A stretch of 64,000 bases of DNA from Acidobacteriota bacterium (GTDB lineage Bacteria > Acidobacteriota > Terriglobia > Terriglobales > Acidobacteriaceae): the NCBI GenBank assembly GCA_018268915.1, contig JAFDVQ010000006.1:806001-870000 (forward strand), read 5' to 3'. The notes under the pieces were generated by a model. It did not search any database. It was given only the letters and a program-made list of their open reading frames with translations, and had not been told where the DNA came from. Positions 1-8,622 of this stretch are shown here, piece after piece (the stretch's first letter is position 1; the number at the start of each line of letters is the position of its first letter). The translations under genes and the position numbers were made by a program.

Positions 1-557
1 TTCGCATCCCCCTTGATTTGCTGGATTGCGTCGAGCGTCTTTGCCTGCACTCGGTATCCGCCCATCCGGTTCACGCTTTGTGGCGTCAGGCCGAGATGTC
101 CAATCACTGGAATCTCTGCATCACTGAGCGCCTGTACCAGAGCGACTCGCGGACCCTCAACTTTCACGGCTTCTGCGCCGGCCTCTTTCACAAACCGCAC
201 TGCATTCGCAACGCCGTCGCTCACCGTGCCGTGATAACTGCCGAAAGGCATATCGGCAACCACCAGTGCACGGCGCACTGCCCGCCGCACTGCGCGTGTG
301 TGGTGCAGCATCTCGTCCACTGTAACTGCGAGCGTGTTGTCATGGCCCATCACAACCATCGCCAGCGAATCGCCAACCAGCACCAGGTCGATCCCCGCTT
401 CATCCACCAGGCGAGCGGTTGCATAGTCGTATGCGGTCAGCGCGGAGATAGGCTTGCCCTGGCGCTTCATCTCTGCGAGCGCGGGGATTGTCACCTTAGT
501 GATGGAGGGATCAAGCGGCGAAGAACTCGCGCTTCCGGGGAAGTTGGTAAGACTCAT
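1..557 (-). CDS. panB: 3-methyl-2-oxobutanoate hydroxymethyltransferase, N-terminal part
   Basis: Ketopantoate hydroxymethyltransferase catalyses the first committed step of pantothenate (hence coenzyme A) synthesis in the cytoplasm, using methylene-tetrahydrofolate. The reading frame starts at ATG 557-555 and runs off the left edge, leaving about 185 of the usual 265-280 residues. Family motifs are clear: SALTAYDYATARLVDEAG near the N-terminus, LVLVGDSLAMVVMGH carrying the Mg-binding Asp, VVADMPFGSY carrying the second Asp, AVKVEG with the active-site Lys/Glu, and IPVIGHLGLTPQ. The start is supported by an in-frame ATG just before the conserved region. What lies downstream is outside the window. 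Identity is secure; only completeness is unknown. Confidence 0.95.
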   Translation of the reverse strand, partial: MSLTNFPGSASSSPLDPSITKVTIPALAEMKRQGKPISALTAYDYATARLVDEAGIDLVLVGDSLAMVVMGHDNTLAVTVDEMLHHTRAVRRAVRRALVVADMPFGSYHGTVSDGVANAVRFVKEAGAEAVKVEGPRVALVQALSDAEIPVIGHLGLTPQSVNRMGGYRVQAKTLDAIQQIKGDA

Positions 558-687
558 GCTGTCTCCAGTGCCGCTCCGAACACACAGGATGCGACCCGAA
601 CAGCTTTAGTATACGCCTTGGGGAAACGGGCCCTTTCGGTGTTTTGCGTGGCAACTCGGTTTGGGTCGGCTCGCAAACCGGAGGGAG

Positions 688-745
688 CAGCAGCCTTCAG
701 GCTGCGGTACGCGGCACCGTTATCGAACCGCCTTTAGCCGCGTCC
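688..745. repeat. Intergenic palindromic repeat, family A copy 1
   Basis: A perfect 6-bp stem (690-695 with 700-705) closes a TTCA loop. About 30 bases later comes a CCGCC-TTTA-GCCG element and a GC-rich tail. The same two-part layout, a TTCA palindrome then a TTTAGCCG palindrome, recurs at 1631-1695. The two copies flank the polysaccharide deacetylase gene, suggesting a REP-like dispersed element. Whether it acts as a terminator is unknown. Confidence 0.5.
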
Positions 746-822
746 GGGCGAAGTTTATCTGTTACAGCTCGTCACACTCCTCTTGCCCCCACGGCGCATG
801 CCGCCGCACACTATCAGAAGCA

Positions 823-1563
823 ATGCTTTCTCACTTGGCGACGGCGGGCATCTATGGCGCAATTGGTGTCGCTGGTGCGGCTGGACTCGGCATTGGCGGG
901 TACACCTATGCAGCTCGCTGGCCCGGCTCGCAACTTTTCGGTCGCACGCTCATCGCGCCGCGTCGCCCGAAAGAACTTGCTCTCACCTATGACGACGGCC
1001 CCAATCCTGCCTGGACACCGCGCCTGCTCGACCTGCTCGCGGAACACAAGGTGCGCGCGACCTTCTTCATGCTTGGGAGCTTTGCCAAGGCCGAACGTGA
1101 TCTCGCCCAGCGCGTCTTCGAGGCGGGCCACCTCATCGGAAACCACACTTGGAACCATCCAAAGCTTTCCGCAGCATCCGATGCGCAAGTCCTCGAGCAG
1201 CTCACCCGCACTAACGACATCCTCTCGCAGATCATCGGAGAGCCTGTCCGCTTCTTCCGTCCGCCGTTCGGTGCTCGTCGGCCCTACGTTCTCAAGTTGG
1301 CAAGACAACTCGGGCTGATATCCGTCACCTGGAACGCCATGACCAGCGACTGGAGCGAGCCTTCCGCAGACAAGATCGCTACCAGCCTGATGAACAAGAT
1401 CGATCGCAATCAACGCCGCGGATATGCCAGCAATATCGTCCTGCACGATGGAAATCATCGTACCCAGGGCGCGGATCGCGGTCCTTCAGTCACCGCTACC
1501 GGCCAGCTTCTTGAGCGCTACGCTGGCACCCACACCTTCGTTACGCTCGACGTCTGGAGCTAG
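823..1563 (+). CDS. Membrane-anchored polysaccharide deacetylase (carbohydrate esterase 4)
   Basis: A 246-residue NodB-type deacetylase, a family that removes N- or O-acetyl groups from glycans such as peptidoglycan or chitin-like polymers. An N-terminal hydrophobic stretch (about residues 6-30) should export or anchor it. Metal and catalytic motifs are in the expected order: TYDDGP (55-60, usually TFDDGP), HTWNHP (108-113), RFFRPPFG, TWNAMTSDW and IVLHDG. The frame is open back to 661, but that extension has no hydrophobic or family-like content. ATG 823 places the membrane segment at the N-terminus and follows a weak AGAAG. It stands alone between two copies of a palindromic repeat. The substrate cannot be told from sequence. 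Confidence 0.88.
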   Translation: MLSHLATAGIYGAIGVAGAAGLGIGGYTYAARWPGSQLFGRTLIAPRRPKELALTYDDGPNPAWTPRLLDLLAEHKVRATFFMLGSFAKAERDLAQRVFEAGHLIGNHTWNHPKLSAASDAQVLEQLTRTNDILSQIIGEPVRFFRPPFGARRPYVLKLARQLGLISVTWNAMTSDWSEPSADKIATSLMNKIDRNQRRGYASNIVLHDGNHRTQGADRGPSVTATGQLLERYAGTHTFVTLDVWS

Positions 1564-1630
1564 AGCATCTGGACTAAAACGCTTTAAAGGGACAACACTC
1601 ACTACCCGAAGAGTCTCGCCATGCCTTGAA

Positions 1631-1695
1631 GGGGCACGGCTTCAGCCGTGCCGCAAAATGCAGCAAGTAAACTTTCGGCTTTAGCCGCTGAGGGA
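1631..1695. repeat. Intergenic palindromic repeat, family A copy 2
   Basis: A perfect 8-bp stem (1633-1640 with 1645-1652) closes a TTCA loop. After a spacer of about 20 bases comes CGGC-TTTA-GCCG and a purine tail. The layout matches the copy at 688-745. It lies downstream of the deacetylase stop at 1563, where the hairpin could help end transcription, although no clear T-run follows. Confidence 0.55.
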
Positions 1696-1739
1696 TGTTC
1701 TCGCGATCTCGTCTTCTCACTCATCTTCTCCGAAACGCT

Positions 1740-2405
1740 CTACGAAAGCCTCCGCTTGATTCCCATCCATTGCAGTGCGATCGCCGCGCTCACGCACAAG
1801 GCAACCGTGACCACCCACTGAATCTTCTGCGTCTCAACACCCTGAAACGCAAACGAGTGCACCGCAACCAGCGCAAAGACCGCATAGTTCCACCGCTGCA
1901 GTTGCTTCCATCCACGCGTCCCGAATTTGCGCAGCGAGAGATCGTTTGACGTCGCCAGCAGCGCGATGAGCAGCAGCGTTCCCAAAGCTCCGGTGTAGTT
2001 AGCCAGGCCGAACAGATCGTGCCGCATTCCACGATGATGCTCACCGGGCCCGTAGATGTAATAGAGCCACGGCCGCCCGCGCAGATGTACGAACTGCCCC
2101 ACGCCTGCATGCAGAATGCCCAGCAGCCCAGCCCAGATCCCGATGTCGCGCCTCAGATCGCTCGACACAGGATTTGCCTTCTTCCGCATCAGATTCCATG
2201 GACCGATCAACAACGTGATCGCGAGGAGCGCGAGCGCGGGGTACGCCGTTGCAAAACTGGCCCGGCTCAGTATGTCCGGATACGGTCGCGTCTGATACAG
2301 CACCGCGACGCACACAAAAGAGAGCAGCAGTAAAGGCACATGATGCCGCCAGACTCGCGGCAGCAAGCGCCCACGCCACCTCGGCGTCACAGAAACAGAA
2401 TTCAA
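1740..2405 (-). CDS. MsrQ-like ferric-reductase-fold haem membrane protein
   Basis: A 221-residue, strongly hydrophobic protein with about six membrane segments, matching the ferric reductase-like transmembrane domain of MsrQ (YedZ). In that family it passes electrons from quinol or flavin through b-haem to the periplasmic methionine sulfoxide reductase MsrP. Candidate haem-ligating histidines sit in GILHAG, MRHDLFG and VAVHSF. No msrP gene is adjacent, so the partner must be elsewhere or the role differs. The longest frame begins with TTG at 2405-2403, about 10 bases after a GGGAG; an in-frame GTG at 2390 is an alternative. The family call is good, the exact start is not. Confidence 0.75.
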   Translation of the reverse strand: MNSVSVTPRWRGRLLPRVWRHHVPLLLLSFVCVAVLYQTRPYPDILSRASFATAYPALALLAITLLIGPWNLMRKKANPVSSDLRRDIGIWAGLLGILHAGVGQFVHLRGRPWLYYIYGPGEHHRGMRHDLFGLANYTGALGTLLLIALLATSNDLSLRKFGTRGWKQLQRWNYAVFALVAVHSFAFQGVETQKIQWVVTVALCVSAAIALQWMGIKRRLS

Positions 2406-2432
2406 TTCGAATCAACTCCCATGACAACATGA

Positions 2433-2472
2433 ACGCTGGGTGCCCCAGGTCTCGATTTTGAGACCTGGGAGA
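2433..2472. repeat. Intergenic palindromic repeat, family B copy 1
   Basis: A perfect 10-bp stem (CCCAGGTCTC at 2444-2453 with GAGACCTGGG at 2460-2469) closes a six-base loop, preceded by ACGCTGGGTGC. An almost identical 40-base element lies at 5132-5171 before purN. Here it lies downstream of the hemL stop, between hemL and the MsrQ-like gene. It is probably a dispersed REP-like element. Confidence 0.7.
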
Positions 2473-2496
2473 CCAATCATGCTTAGTGCACCTTTT

Positions 2497-3819
2497 CTAC
2501 GTAGCTCGAAACGCCTCGCGCGCCGCATCAATCGTCGCCTGAACTTCGGCCTCACCGTGCGCCGTTCCCAGAAACGCCGCTTCAAACTGCGAAGGCGGCA
2601 GCCACACTCCGCGGTCCAGCATCGCCCGATGAAATCTACCGAACGCCGCGGTATCCGACTTCGCAGCATCTTCGTAGTTCCGCACTGGCTCATCCGTGAA
2701 GAACCACGTCCACATGGCCCCCACTCGGTTTGTGGTCAGAGCCACGCCGGCCTTCTCCCCCTCCGCCGCAACTCCCTCCGCGACAGCCTTTGCCGTCTTC
2801 TCAAGCGTCGGGTAGACCTCACCCTCGTGTTCCAGCAGATACCCGACCGTCGCCAGCCCCGCTGCCATTGCCAGCGGATTCCCGCTCAGCGTCCCCGCCT
2901 GGTACACCGGCCCAAGCGGTGCCAGCATATCCATATACCTCTGCTTGCCGCCGAACACTCCCACCGGAAGCCCGCCACCCACAATCTTCCCCAGCGTCAC
3001 CAGGTCCGGATCGATCGAGTACAACTCGCAAGCCCCGCCCAGTGCGACACGGAACCCAGTCATCACTTCGTCCACAATCATCAGCGCACCTTCGCGACGA
3101 GTAAGCTCGCGAACTCCCGACAAAAATCCCGCAGCTGGTGCGATACATCCCGCATTCCCAACCACTGGCTCCAGGATCACCGCTGCAATCTCATCCGGAT
3201 GCGCATCGAATGCCGCCTCTAGTTCTGCCAGATCGTTGTAAGGCAACGGATGCGTCAGTCCCGCAATCTCCTCCGGCACTCCAGCCGATCCTGGAATCCC
3301 AAACGTCGCCACCCCGGAACCAGCCTTCACCAGCAATCCGTCCGCATGCCCGTGATAGCAGCCCTCAAACTTGATGATGATTTTGCGCCCGGTCGCCGCT
3401 CGCGCCAGCCGTATCGCCGACATCGTCGCCTCGGTTCCCGAACTCACGAACCGCATCTTCTCAATCGCTGGATAGCACTGAATAATCCGATCCGCCAGTT
3501 CTGCCTCGCTCGCCGTCGAGGCGCCAAAGCTCGCCGAGTTCCTTGCCGTCCGCTCAATCGCCTCTACCACCGGCGGAAACGCATGCCCCAGGATCATAGG
3601 ACCCCAGGAGCCCACGTAGTCGATGTAGCGGTTGCCGTCCGCATCCACCACGTATGCGCCTTCGGCCCGCTCCACAAAAGGTGGGGCCCCGCCCACTGCG
3701 CGAAACGCTCTTACCGGCGAGTTCACGCCACCTGGAAAGAAGCGCTCGGCGCGCTGCTGCAACTCCTGCGATCGAGTGTGTGACCGGACAGGCGACGGGT
3801 TTGTAGTCTTCGTGCTCAT
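2497..3819 (-). CDS. hemL: Glutamate-1-semialdehyde 2,1-aminomutase
   Basis: A 440-residue PLP enzyme that converts glutamate-1-semialdehyde to 5-aminolevulinate, the tetrapyrrole precursor, in the C5 pathway. Diagnostic segments are [13 protein letters not shown] (28-40), [15 protein letters not shown] (126-140), [10 protein letters not shown] (151-160), [11 protein letters not shown] (247-257) and the Schiff-base lysine K278 in [12 protein letters not shown]. Length is slightly above the usual 425-430 because of a short polar N-terminal tail. It is transcribed leftward, divergent from purM across a 232-bp gap. C5-pathway haem synthesis may also supply the porphyrin branch needed for cobalamin, the cofactor of the mutase at 22.6-26.5 kb. 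Identity is very secure. Confidence 0.96.
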   Translation of the reverse strand: MSTKTTNPSPVRSHTRSQELQQRAERFFPGGVNSPVRAFRAVGGAPPFVERAEGAYVVDADGNRYIDYVGSWGPMILGHAFPPVVEAIERTARNSASFGASTASEAELADRIIQCYPAIEKMRFVSSGTEATMSAIRLARAATGRKIIIKFEGCYHGHADGLLVKAGSGVATFGIPGSAGVPEEIAGLTHPLPYNDLAELEAAFDAHPDEIAAVILEPVVGNAGCIAPAAGFLSGVRELTRREGALMIVDEVMTGFRVALGGACELYSIDPDLVTLGKIVGGGLPVGVFGGKQRYMDMLAPLGPVYQAGTLSGNPLAMAAGLATVGYLLEHEGEVYPTLEKTAKAVAEGVAAEGEKAGVALTTNRVGAMWTWFFTDEPVRNYEDAAKSDTAAFGRFHRAMLDRGVWLPPSQFEAAFLGTAHGEAEVQATIDAAREAFRAT

Positions 3820-3920
3820 GCTGCCCTCAGTATATGAGTCTGGTCAAAACTGCCAGCGACATGCGTCACCCATCGCTTTGTTCTCCACATTTTGAACATT
3901 CAGCAGCGTTCCCGCCCACA

Positions 3921-3948
3921 TTTACCGTCGCACCAGCCCTGTTAGAAT
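3921..3948 (+). promoter_or_regulatory. Predicted sigma-70-type promoter for purM
   Basis: TTTACC (3921-3926) and TAGAAT (3943-3948) are separated by 16 bases in the hemL-purM divergent gap, predicting a start near 3955 and a leader of about 95 bases. The -10 matches five of six consensus bases and the -35 four of six. No operator was recognised. Confidence 0.4.
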
Positions 3949-4051
3949 CGACCTTTCCGACGCAGATTGTTTTCGGAAACAAATCCTAGCCCCGGGCAAT
4001 CGCAGTCACCGGCGCCAGCCGGATCGTCTCGGGGAGCGAAGAGGCCGTGAA

Positions 4052-5116
4052 GTGCCCGAAGAATCCAAACCGAAAGCCGTCTCCAGCAAGCCCGTTACTT
4101 ACGCGGATGCTGGCGTCGACATCTCCCGCGGCGATCGCGCCAAAGACCGCATCAAGTATCTGGCTCAAAAGACCTTTACCCGCAATGTGTTAGGCGGGAT
4201 TGGCGGCTTCGGAGCCCTTTTCCGGCTCGACCTCCAGAAGTTCAAAAGCCCCATCTTGGTCAGTTCCGCAGACGGCGTCGGAACCAAACTCAAAATCGCC
4301 TTCGAGATGGGACTGCACTCCAGCGTCGGCGGCGACCTCGTCAACCACTGCGTCAACGACATCGCCGTCCAGGGTGCCACCCCCCTCTTCTTCCTCGACT
4401 ACTTCGCCAGCGGCAAGCTCGATCCAGAAGTGACCGAAACCGTCGTCTCCGGGCTCGCCGAGGCATGCCGCGCCAATGGCTGCGCCCTCATCGGCGGCGA
4501 AACCGCCCAGATGCCCGGCTTTTATGCCGACGGCGAATACGACCTCGCAGGCTTCATCGTCGGCGCAGTCGATCGCGACAAGCTCGTCACCGGCGCCGAC
4601 ATCAAAGCCGGCGATGTTCTCATCGGATTCCCGTCCACCGGCCTTCACACTAACGGCTACTCACTGGCCCGCAAGCTCCTATTCGAAGTCGCCGGCTACA
4701 AAGCCTCGCAATACGTCACCGCCATTAAGGAGAAAGCCGGCGCCGCGCTCATGAAGACGCACCGCAGCTACCTCCACGTGATTCAGAAGATGGTCGCCGC
4801 CGGACTCACCAACGGCATGGCCCACATCACGGGCGGCGGCATCACCGAAAATCTGCCGCGCATTCTGCCCAAGGGAACCGCCGCCCAGGTCGAACTCGGC
4901 TCATGGCCCGTCTTGCCGATCTTCGAGCACCTTCGCGAACTCGGCCAGGTCTCCCAGGACGAGATGATGCGAACATTCAACATGGGAGTCGGCCTCATCG
5001 CCGTTATCCCCGCCGCCAAGTTCACCCGCGCCAAAACCCTTCTCGACCGCGCCGAGGAAAAATTCTTCGTCATCGGCCGCATCGTAAAAGGCGAAAAACG
5101 CGTGCAATACACATAG
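4052..5116 (+). CDS. purM: Phosphoribosylformylglycinamidine cyclo-ligase (AIR synthetase)
   Basis: A 354-residue ATP-dependent enzyme that closes the imidazole ring of FGAM to give AIR in purine synthesis. It shows VTYADAGVDISRGDRAKDRI at the N-terminus, SSADGVGTKLKIA for substrate binding, HCVNDI, GGETAQMPGFY, FPSTGLHTNGYSLAR and HITGGGITENLPRILP. The best start is GTG 4052-4054; no ATG precedes the conserved N-terminus. purN follows in the same direction after 57 bases that contain a palindromic repeat, a common purM-purN pairing. purS lies some 50 kb away, so the purine genes are split in this genome. Identity is very secure. Confidence 0.96.
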   Translation: MPEESKPKAVSSKPVTYADAGVDISRGDRAKDRIKYLAQKTFTRNVLGGIGGFGALFRLDLQKFKSPILVSSADGVGTKLKIAFEMGLHSSVGGDLVNHCVNDIAVQGATPLFFLDYFASGKLDPEVTETVVSGLAEACRANGCALIGGETAQMPGFYADGEYDLAGFIVGAVDRDKLVTGADIKAGDVLIGFPSTGLHTNGYSLARKLLFEVAGYKASQYVTAIKEKAGAALMKTHRSYLHVIQKMVAAGLTNGMAHITGGGITENLPRILPKGTAAQVELGSWPVLPIFEHLRELGQVSQDEMMRTFNMGVGLIAVIPAAKFTRAKTLLDRAEEKFFVIGRIVKGEKRVQYT

Positions 5117-5131
5117 ATCCGCTGATTCCGG

Positions 5132-5171
5132 ACGCTGGGTGCCCCAGGTCTCGATTCTGAGACCTGGGAGA
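5132..5171. repeat. Intergenic palindromic repeat, family B copy 2
   Basis: A perfect 10-bp stem (5143-5152 with 5159-5168) closes the loop GATTCT. It differs by one loop base from the copy at 2444-2469, and the flanking ACGCTGGGTGC is shared. The right arm ends in GGGAGACG immediately before the ATG at 5174, so the only Shine-Dalgarno-like sequence for that start sits largely inside the hairpin. Confidence 0.7.
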
Positions 5172-5173
5172 CG

Positions 5174-5836
5174 ATGAAGTCATCGGCCTCGATCGCAATG
5201 GGAAAGACATCAAACCCGAATCAACTCCAGCGCCTCGGCATCCTCCTCTCCGGCCGCGGTTCCAACTTCCTCGCCATCGCCCGCAACATCCGCGAAAACA
5301 AACTCCCCAACGTCGAAATCGCAGTAGTCATCTCCAACGTGGCCGACGCCGCCGGCCTCTCCGCTGCCAAGGACCTCGGCCTCCCCACCGCCCTCTACGT
5401 CTCCAAGGGCCGCCCCCGCGCCGATCACGATCAGGACCTCATCGCCTGCCTTCGTGGGCACAAGGTCGACTTGGTCTGCCTCGCCGGCTATATGCGCCTG
5501 CTCTCGCCGGAGTTCATCGCCGCGTTTCCCAACCGAATCCTCAACATCCACCCCTCACTGCTTCCTGCCTTTCCCGGTCTCGACGCCCAGCAGCAGGCAT
5601 TCGACTACGGCGTGAAGGTCGCAGGCTGCACCGCCCACTTCGTCGACGAGCACCTAGACCACGGCGCCATCATCCTTCAGCGCGCAATACCGGTCTTAGA
5701 ATCCGACGACGCGCACTCTCTCGCATCGCGCATCCTCGTCGAAGAGCACATAGCCTACAGCGAAGCCATCGCTCGCGTTGCCAGCGGAGAATACGAGATC
5801 CAGGGCCGCCGCTACCTCCAGCGCGCCAACGCCTGA
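5174..5836 (+). CDS. purN: Phosphoribosylglycinamide formyltransferase
   Basis: GAR transformylase transfers a formyl group from 10-formyl-THF to GAR in purine synthesis. The 220-residue frame shows LGILLSGRGSNFLAI (phosphate-binding loop), LVCLAGYMRLLSPEF, the catalytic NIHPSLLPAFPG with its Asn and His, and VDEHLDHGAII with the catalytic Asp. Typical length is 190-215. The ATG at 5174 has a GGGAG only three bases away, inside the palindromic repeat. An ATG at 5198 would give a more usual N-terminus but has no clear ribosome site. It probably follows purM on one transcript, with the repeat hairpin between them. Function is secure, start uncertain. Confidence 0.93.
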   Translation: MKSSASIAMGKTSNPNQLQRLGILLSGRGSNFLAIARNIRENKLPNVEIAVVISNVADAAGLSAAKDLGLPTALYVSKGRPRADHDQDLIACLRGHKVDLVCLAGYMRLLSPEFIAAFPNRILNIHPSLLPAFPGLDAQQQAFDYGVKVAGCTAHFVDEHLDHGAIILQRAIPVLESDDAHSLASRILVEEHIAYSEAIARVASGEYEIQGRRYLQRANA

Positions 5837-5858
5837 CTTCCACTCCAATCAATGCGCG

Positions 5859-7106
5859 TTAAGGCGCTGCATGAATCACCGTGTTGAATAGAAACGGATC
5901 CTGGTACTCCGTCATCTCTCCAGCCTTCTTCCCGGGCACCGGCTGCAGCCGCGCTGAGAGCGGCTTGTTCCACTTCAGCGCCAGCGAAGCAACGTCTCCG
6001 TAGATGCGCTCCATCTGCTCCACGCTGATGTCACCCGGCAGCGGAATCGTATCCAGACCAGTCCCGCACACCGACGAATACGCCAGCAGCGAGTCCACGT
6101 TGAACGTGCCTTCCGCCCAGCGCTGCGCCATCAGCTTGTCCTCCATCACTGGCACCATTAGCCCCGAATAGCCAATCTGCTTCACCGGCACCGACTTCAC
6201 TGCTGCCGTAATGATGCGCGCCGCCGTCAGCGTTCCGCTCGAGCCGAACTTCGCACCCGTGAAGTTCTCGATCGCGGCCGCAATCGATACATCTCCAAGC
6301 GGCGCAGGCGTCGGATCGACCCCGACAAACTCCCATCCCGTCTGCGATGCGATCCGGTTCCCAATGCCATCCGCTACGCGCGCATGTTTCATCAGAGCCG
6401 CAGTCAGATCGGTAGTCGCTACATCGGCATCGCCCTTGTCGCGTGCGAACACCTCCGCCACCACTCCCGCTCCTTCAAACCCGATCGCAAACTGCTTTCC
6501 AGCACCCATGTGATACGCGCCCGGATAAAACGGTCCCAGCGGCTTCAGCATCGCCGTCGCCGCAAAGTTGAACGTTCCTTGCGCGCGCACGCTGTGTTCC
6601 GCCACAAACTTCACCATCTCCGCTGTCCGGTGGATCGTCTTCCAGTGAATCCCAGAATCATCCGCGATGATCGCGCTCGCCTCGATATTCGGCAGCGTCG
6701 ATAGCACCCGTTCCAGCACGCGCATCGGCGCCTGGTCATCGCTGTCCTGCATCATCCCCGGCCCGACATTCGGCAGAAAGTTTTCCTTCACTGACATCTC
6801 GTCGATTTTCTTCAGCAGTGCAACAGCATCATCCTCTGACAGTCCCGCGATCAGCTCAGGTAGCGGCTGCGTCACGATCCGCACGCTCTCCACCTGGTAG
6901 CCCGCCAGCTCAAACTCCTTTTGCGCCTTTCGCAGCACAACAAGGGTCTCTGCGATCTGCTTCTCCCAGGTCGCACGATCCAGCCGGACAAACCCGGTGA
7001 TGGCCCTCACCTTCGGCTTAACCGTGGATGCGGCGGTCGAGGCCTTTTGTGCAGCCAGCGGAAACAGCAGGAATAGAGCAGCGGCGAGGGCGAAGATTCG
7101 CCTCAT
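5859..7106 (-). CDS. Exported DUF711 family protein
   Basis: A 415-residue protein matching the DUF711/UPF0210 family, whose biochemical function I cannot name. Family-like stretches include ASAIIADDSGIHWKTI, GTFNFAATAMLKPLGPF, GPFYPGAYHMG and the glycine-rich FAIGFEGAGVV. The N-terminus has a clear signal peptide (RRIFALAAALFLLFPLAAQ), whereas I remember this family as mostly cytoplasmic; export may be a lineage feature. The start ATG 7106-7104 was chosen because it begins the signal peptide and follows a good GGAGG. The frame stays open upstream to 7484 without plausible content. The divergent neighbour begins 58 bases away. Confidence 0.75.
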   Translation of the reverse strand: MRRIFALAAALFLLFPLAAQKASTAASTVKPKVRAITGFVRLDRATWEKQIAETLVVLRKAQKEFELAGYQVESVRIVTQPLPELIAGLSEDDAVALLKKIDEMSVKENFLPNVGPGMMQDSDDQAPMRVLERVLSTLPNIEASAIIADDSGIHWKTIHRTAEMVKFVAEHSVRAQGTFNFAATAMLKPLGPFYPGAYHMGAGKQFAIGFEGAGVVAEVFARDKGDADVATTDLTAALMKHARVADGIGNRIASQTGWEFVGVDPTPAPLGDVSIAAAIENFTGAKFGSSGTLTAARIITAAVKSVPVKQIGYSGLMVPVMEDKLMAQRWAEGTFNVDSLLAYSSVCGTGLDTIPLPGDISVEQMERIYGDVASLALKWNKPLSARLQPVPGKKAGEMTEYQDPFLFNTVIHAAP

Positions 7107-7164
7107 CGGTAACCTCCGGTTCAGGGGATTGAGACCCATCTTATGGCATAATTCCACCAATTTC

Positions 7165-7887
7165 ATGCAGATCGCCTGTCCCACCTGTCGCGCGAAGATT
7201 GCGACGGACGACATCAACGTCTCCACCGACGTAGCTCTCTGCCGCGCCTGCGGAAACACGTGCCACGTTTCCGAGGTCCTTGGTGGAACCAGCAGCATCC
7301 TCGCCTCCCTCGTCAACAGCGTGGTTCCACCCTCTGGTCCGGTCGACCTGAACTCTCCGCCTTCCGGCGCCTGGTACACGCCCATGGCCGACGGGTTCAC
7401 CGCCGGAGCCACCACCCGCAGTTGGGCCGCTCTGTTCCTCGTTCCGTTCACATGCGTCTGGGCGGGCGGATCGATGTTCGGCATCTATGGAACCCAGATC
7501 TTAAAAGGGCACTTCAATCCGGCAATGTCCCTCTTCGGCCTCCCGTTCCTGATCGGTTCGTGTTTCCTCGTCTCGATGTGCGCCATGGTGGTCCTCGGCA
7601 AGGTCACCGTATCTGTTCACGGAGACCGGCTCGCCGTCTTCACCGGCGTCGGCCCGTTCGGCATCACCCGGACCGGAAGCGTCTCCGAATTCAAAACAGT
7701 CAGCGAGGGGTTCGGCTTGGTCTCAATGAATACGAACCGCACATCGCGTGTCATCCGCCTCGAGGGCTCTCGTTCCATGGCCTTCGGTTCCGCACTTTCC
7801 AATGAACGGCGACACTTCCTGGTGGGAGCTCTCAAGACGGCGCTCAGCGGATACGCGCCTTCGCCGATCTTCGTCTCCCGTAGCTGA
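7165..7887 (+). CDS. Zinc-ribbon membrane protein of unknown function
   Basis: A 240-residue protein not recognised as a named family. It begins with two CxxC pairs (ACPTCRAKI and LCRACGNTC, residues about 5-34) that should form a zinc ribbon. Two hydrophobic segments follow (about 90-115 and 130-155), then a beta-rich tail with repeated VSVHGDRLAVF-like strands resembling a bacterial PH-like fold. ATG 7165 was chosen because it places the first CxxC at the N-terminus; the longer open frame overlaps the divergent DUF711 gene. Zinc-ribbon plus two membrane helices is common in uncharacterised bacterial membrane proteins, and no function should be assumed. Confidence 0.65.
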   Translation: MQIACPTCRAKIATDDINVSTDVALCRACGNTCHVSEVLGGTSSILASLVNSVVPPSGPVDLNSPPSGAWYTPMADGFTAGATTRSWAALFLVPFTCVWAGGSMFGIYGTQILKGHFNPAMSLFGLPFLIGSCFLVSMCAMVVLGKVTVSVHGDRLAVFTGVGPFGITRTGSVSEFKTVSEGFGLVSMNTNRTSRVIRLEGSRSMAFGSALSNERRHFLVGALKTALSGYAPSPIFVSRS

Positions 7888-8622
7888 TCTTTCAATGCGA
7901 TGGCCAGCCCGCTACAGACCGCGCGGATCGATTTGCATAGGATTGCGGCCTGATCGTAGATAATGATGCCAGTGAGAGATTTTGGCCGCCCATCGCTGCA
8001 ATAGGTGTAAGTCGAGCGTTTGGAATAATATACCGATAAGTCATTGCGATAGAAGAATATACGAAATCTTGAGATCAAGCTGAGATGGTATCCAAAACGC
8101 TAAGTGCATTGTTTTCAATTATGGAATTATAAGTTCCTTGAAATCTATTACTTGCAAAAATTGGCACAAAACTGGTAGCCTCCAGTCCCGTGCGCGTCCG
8201 AACCGAACTCAACGCAAATGCCATGCTTTCTATTACTTGCGAATAAACTGTTTGACATATATTAGTTATAAAAAAGAGGGGCTACTCTTTTCGCAAATTT
8301 GACCGGGCGAGAGTTGGCGAAAGTTAGCAGCTCACCAATCTGGGGCGCCCGCCTCCTATTACGTCAAGTCCCCGGACCGTTCACGTCATTGCAGGCTGTT
8401 GATTCGGCAGTCGCGACGACTCTCATCACTTTGCAGTTCAATTCGAAGTTTTCTCTAAGCTCATAGCTATAGCCCAGACAATCATTCGCCCCTCATCTCG
8501 CGCCAACCAGCGTGAGCCGGCGGGGTGCTGCCTGAGCTGGCGCGCGGGACAGCGATGCTTTGCCGCTCCGGTGAGCAGACCTGGTCTCCATGCGAATTTT
8601 CTTGGAAGAAGGAACCGTTGCA
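7888..8622. other. 735-bp non-coding stretch, AT-rich in its middle
   Basis: No convincing gene is seen here. The 7990-8300 section is clearly more AT-rich than its surroundings, with many short A/T runs, and contains an exact 12-bp direct repeat (8144-8155, 8229-8240). A TTGACA at 8252-8257 is followed too closely by TATAAA to make a standard promoter. The stretch probably holds the promoter of the small gene at 8623. Confidence 0.45.
8144..8240. repeat. 12-bp direct repeat pair TCTATTACTTGC
   Basis: TCTATTACTTGC occurs at 8144-8155 and 8229-8240, 85 bases apart, each followed by an A-rich stretch. A weaker TCCTATTACGTC lies near 8354. Spacing near eight helical turns would suit a regulator-binding pair, but this is only a pattern match. 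Confidence 0.35.

Noticed and set aside
15..737. Rightward open frames across the left edge
   Set aside because: They are antisense to panB, whose motifs are clear on the minus strand.
8252..8266. TTGACA followed by TATAAA
   Set aside because: The hexamers are only about nine bases apart, too close for a sigma-70 promoter.
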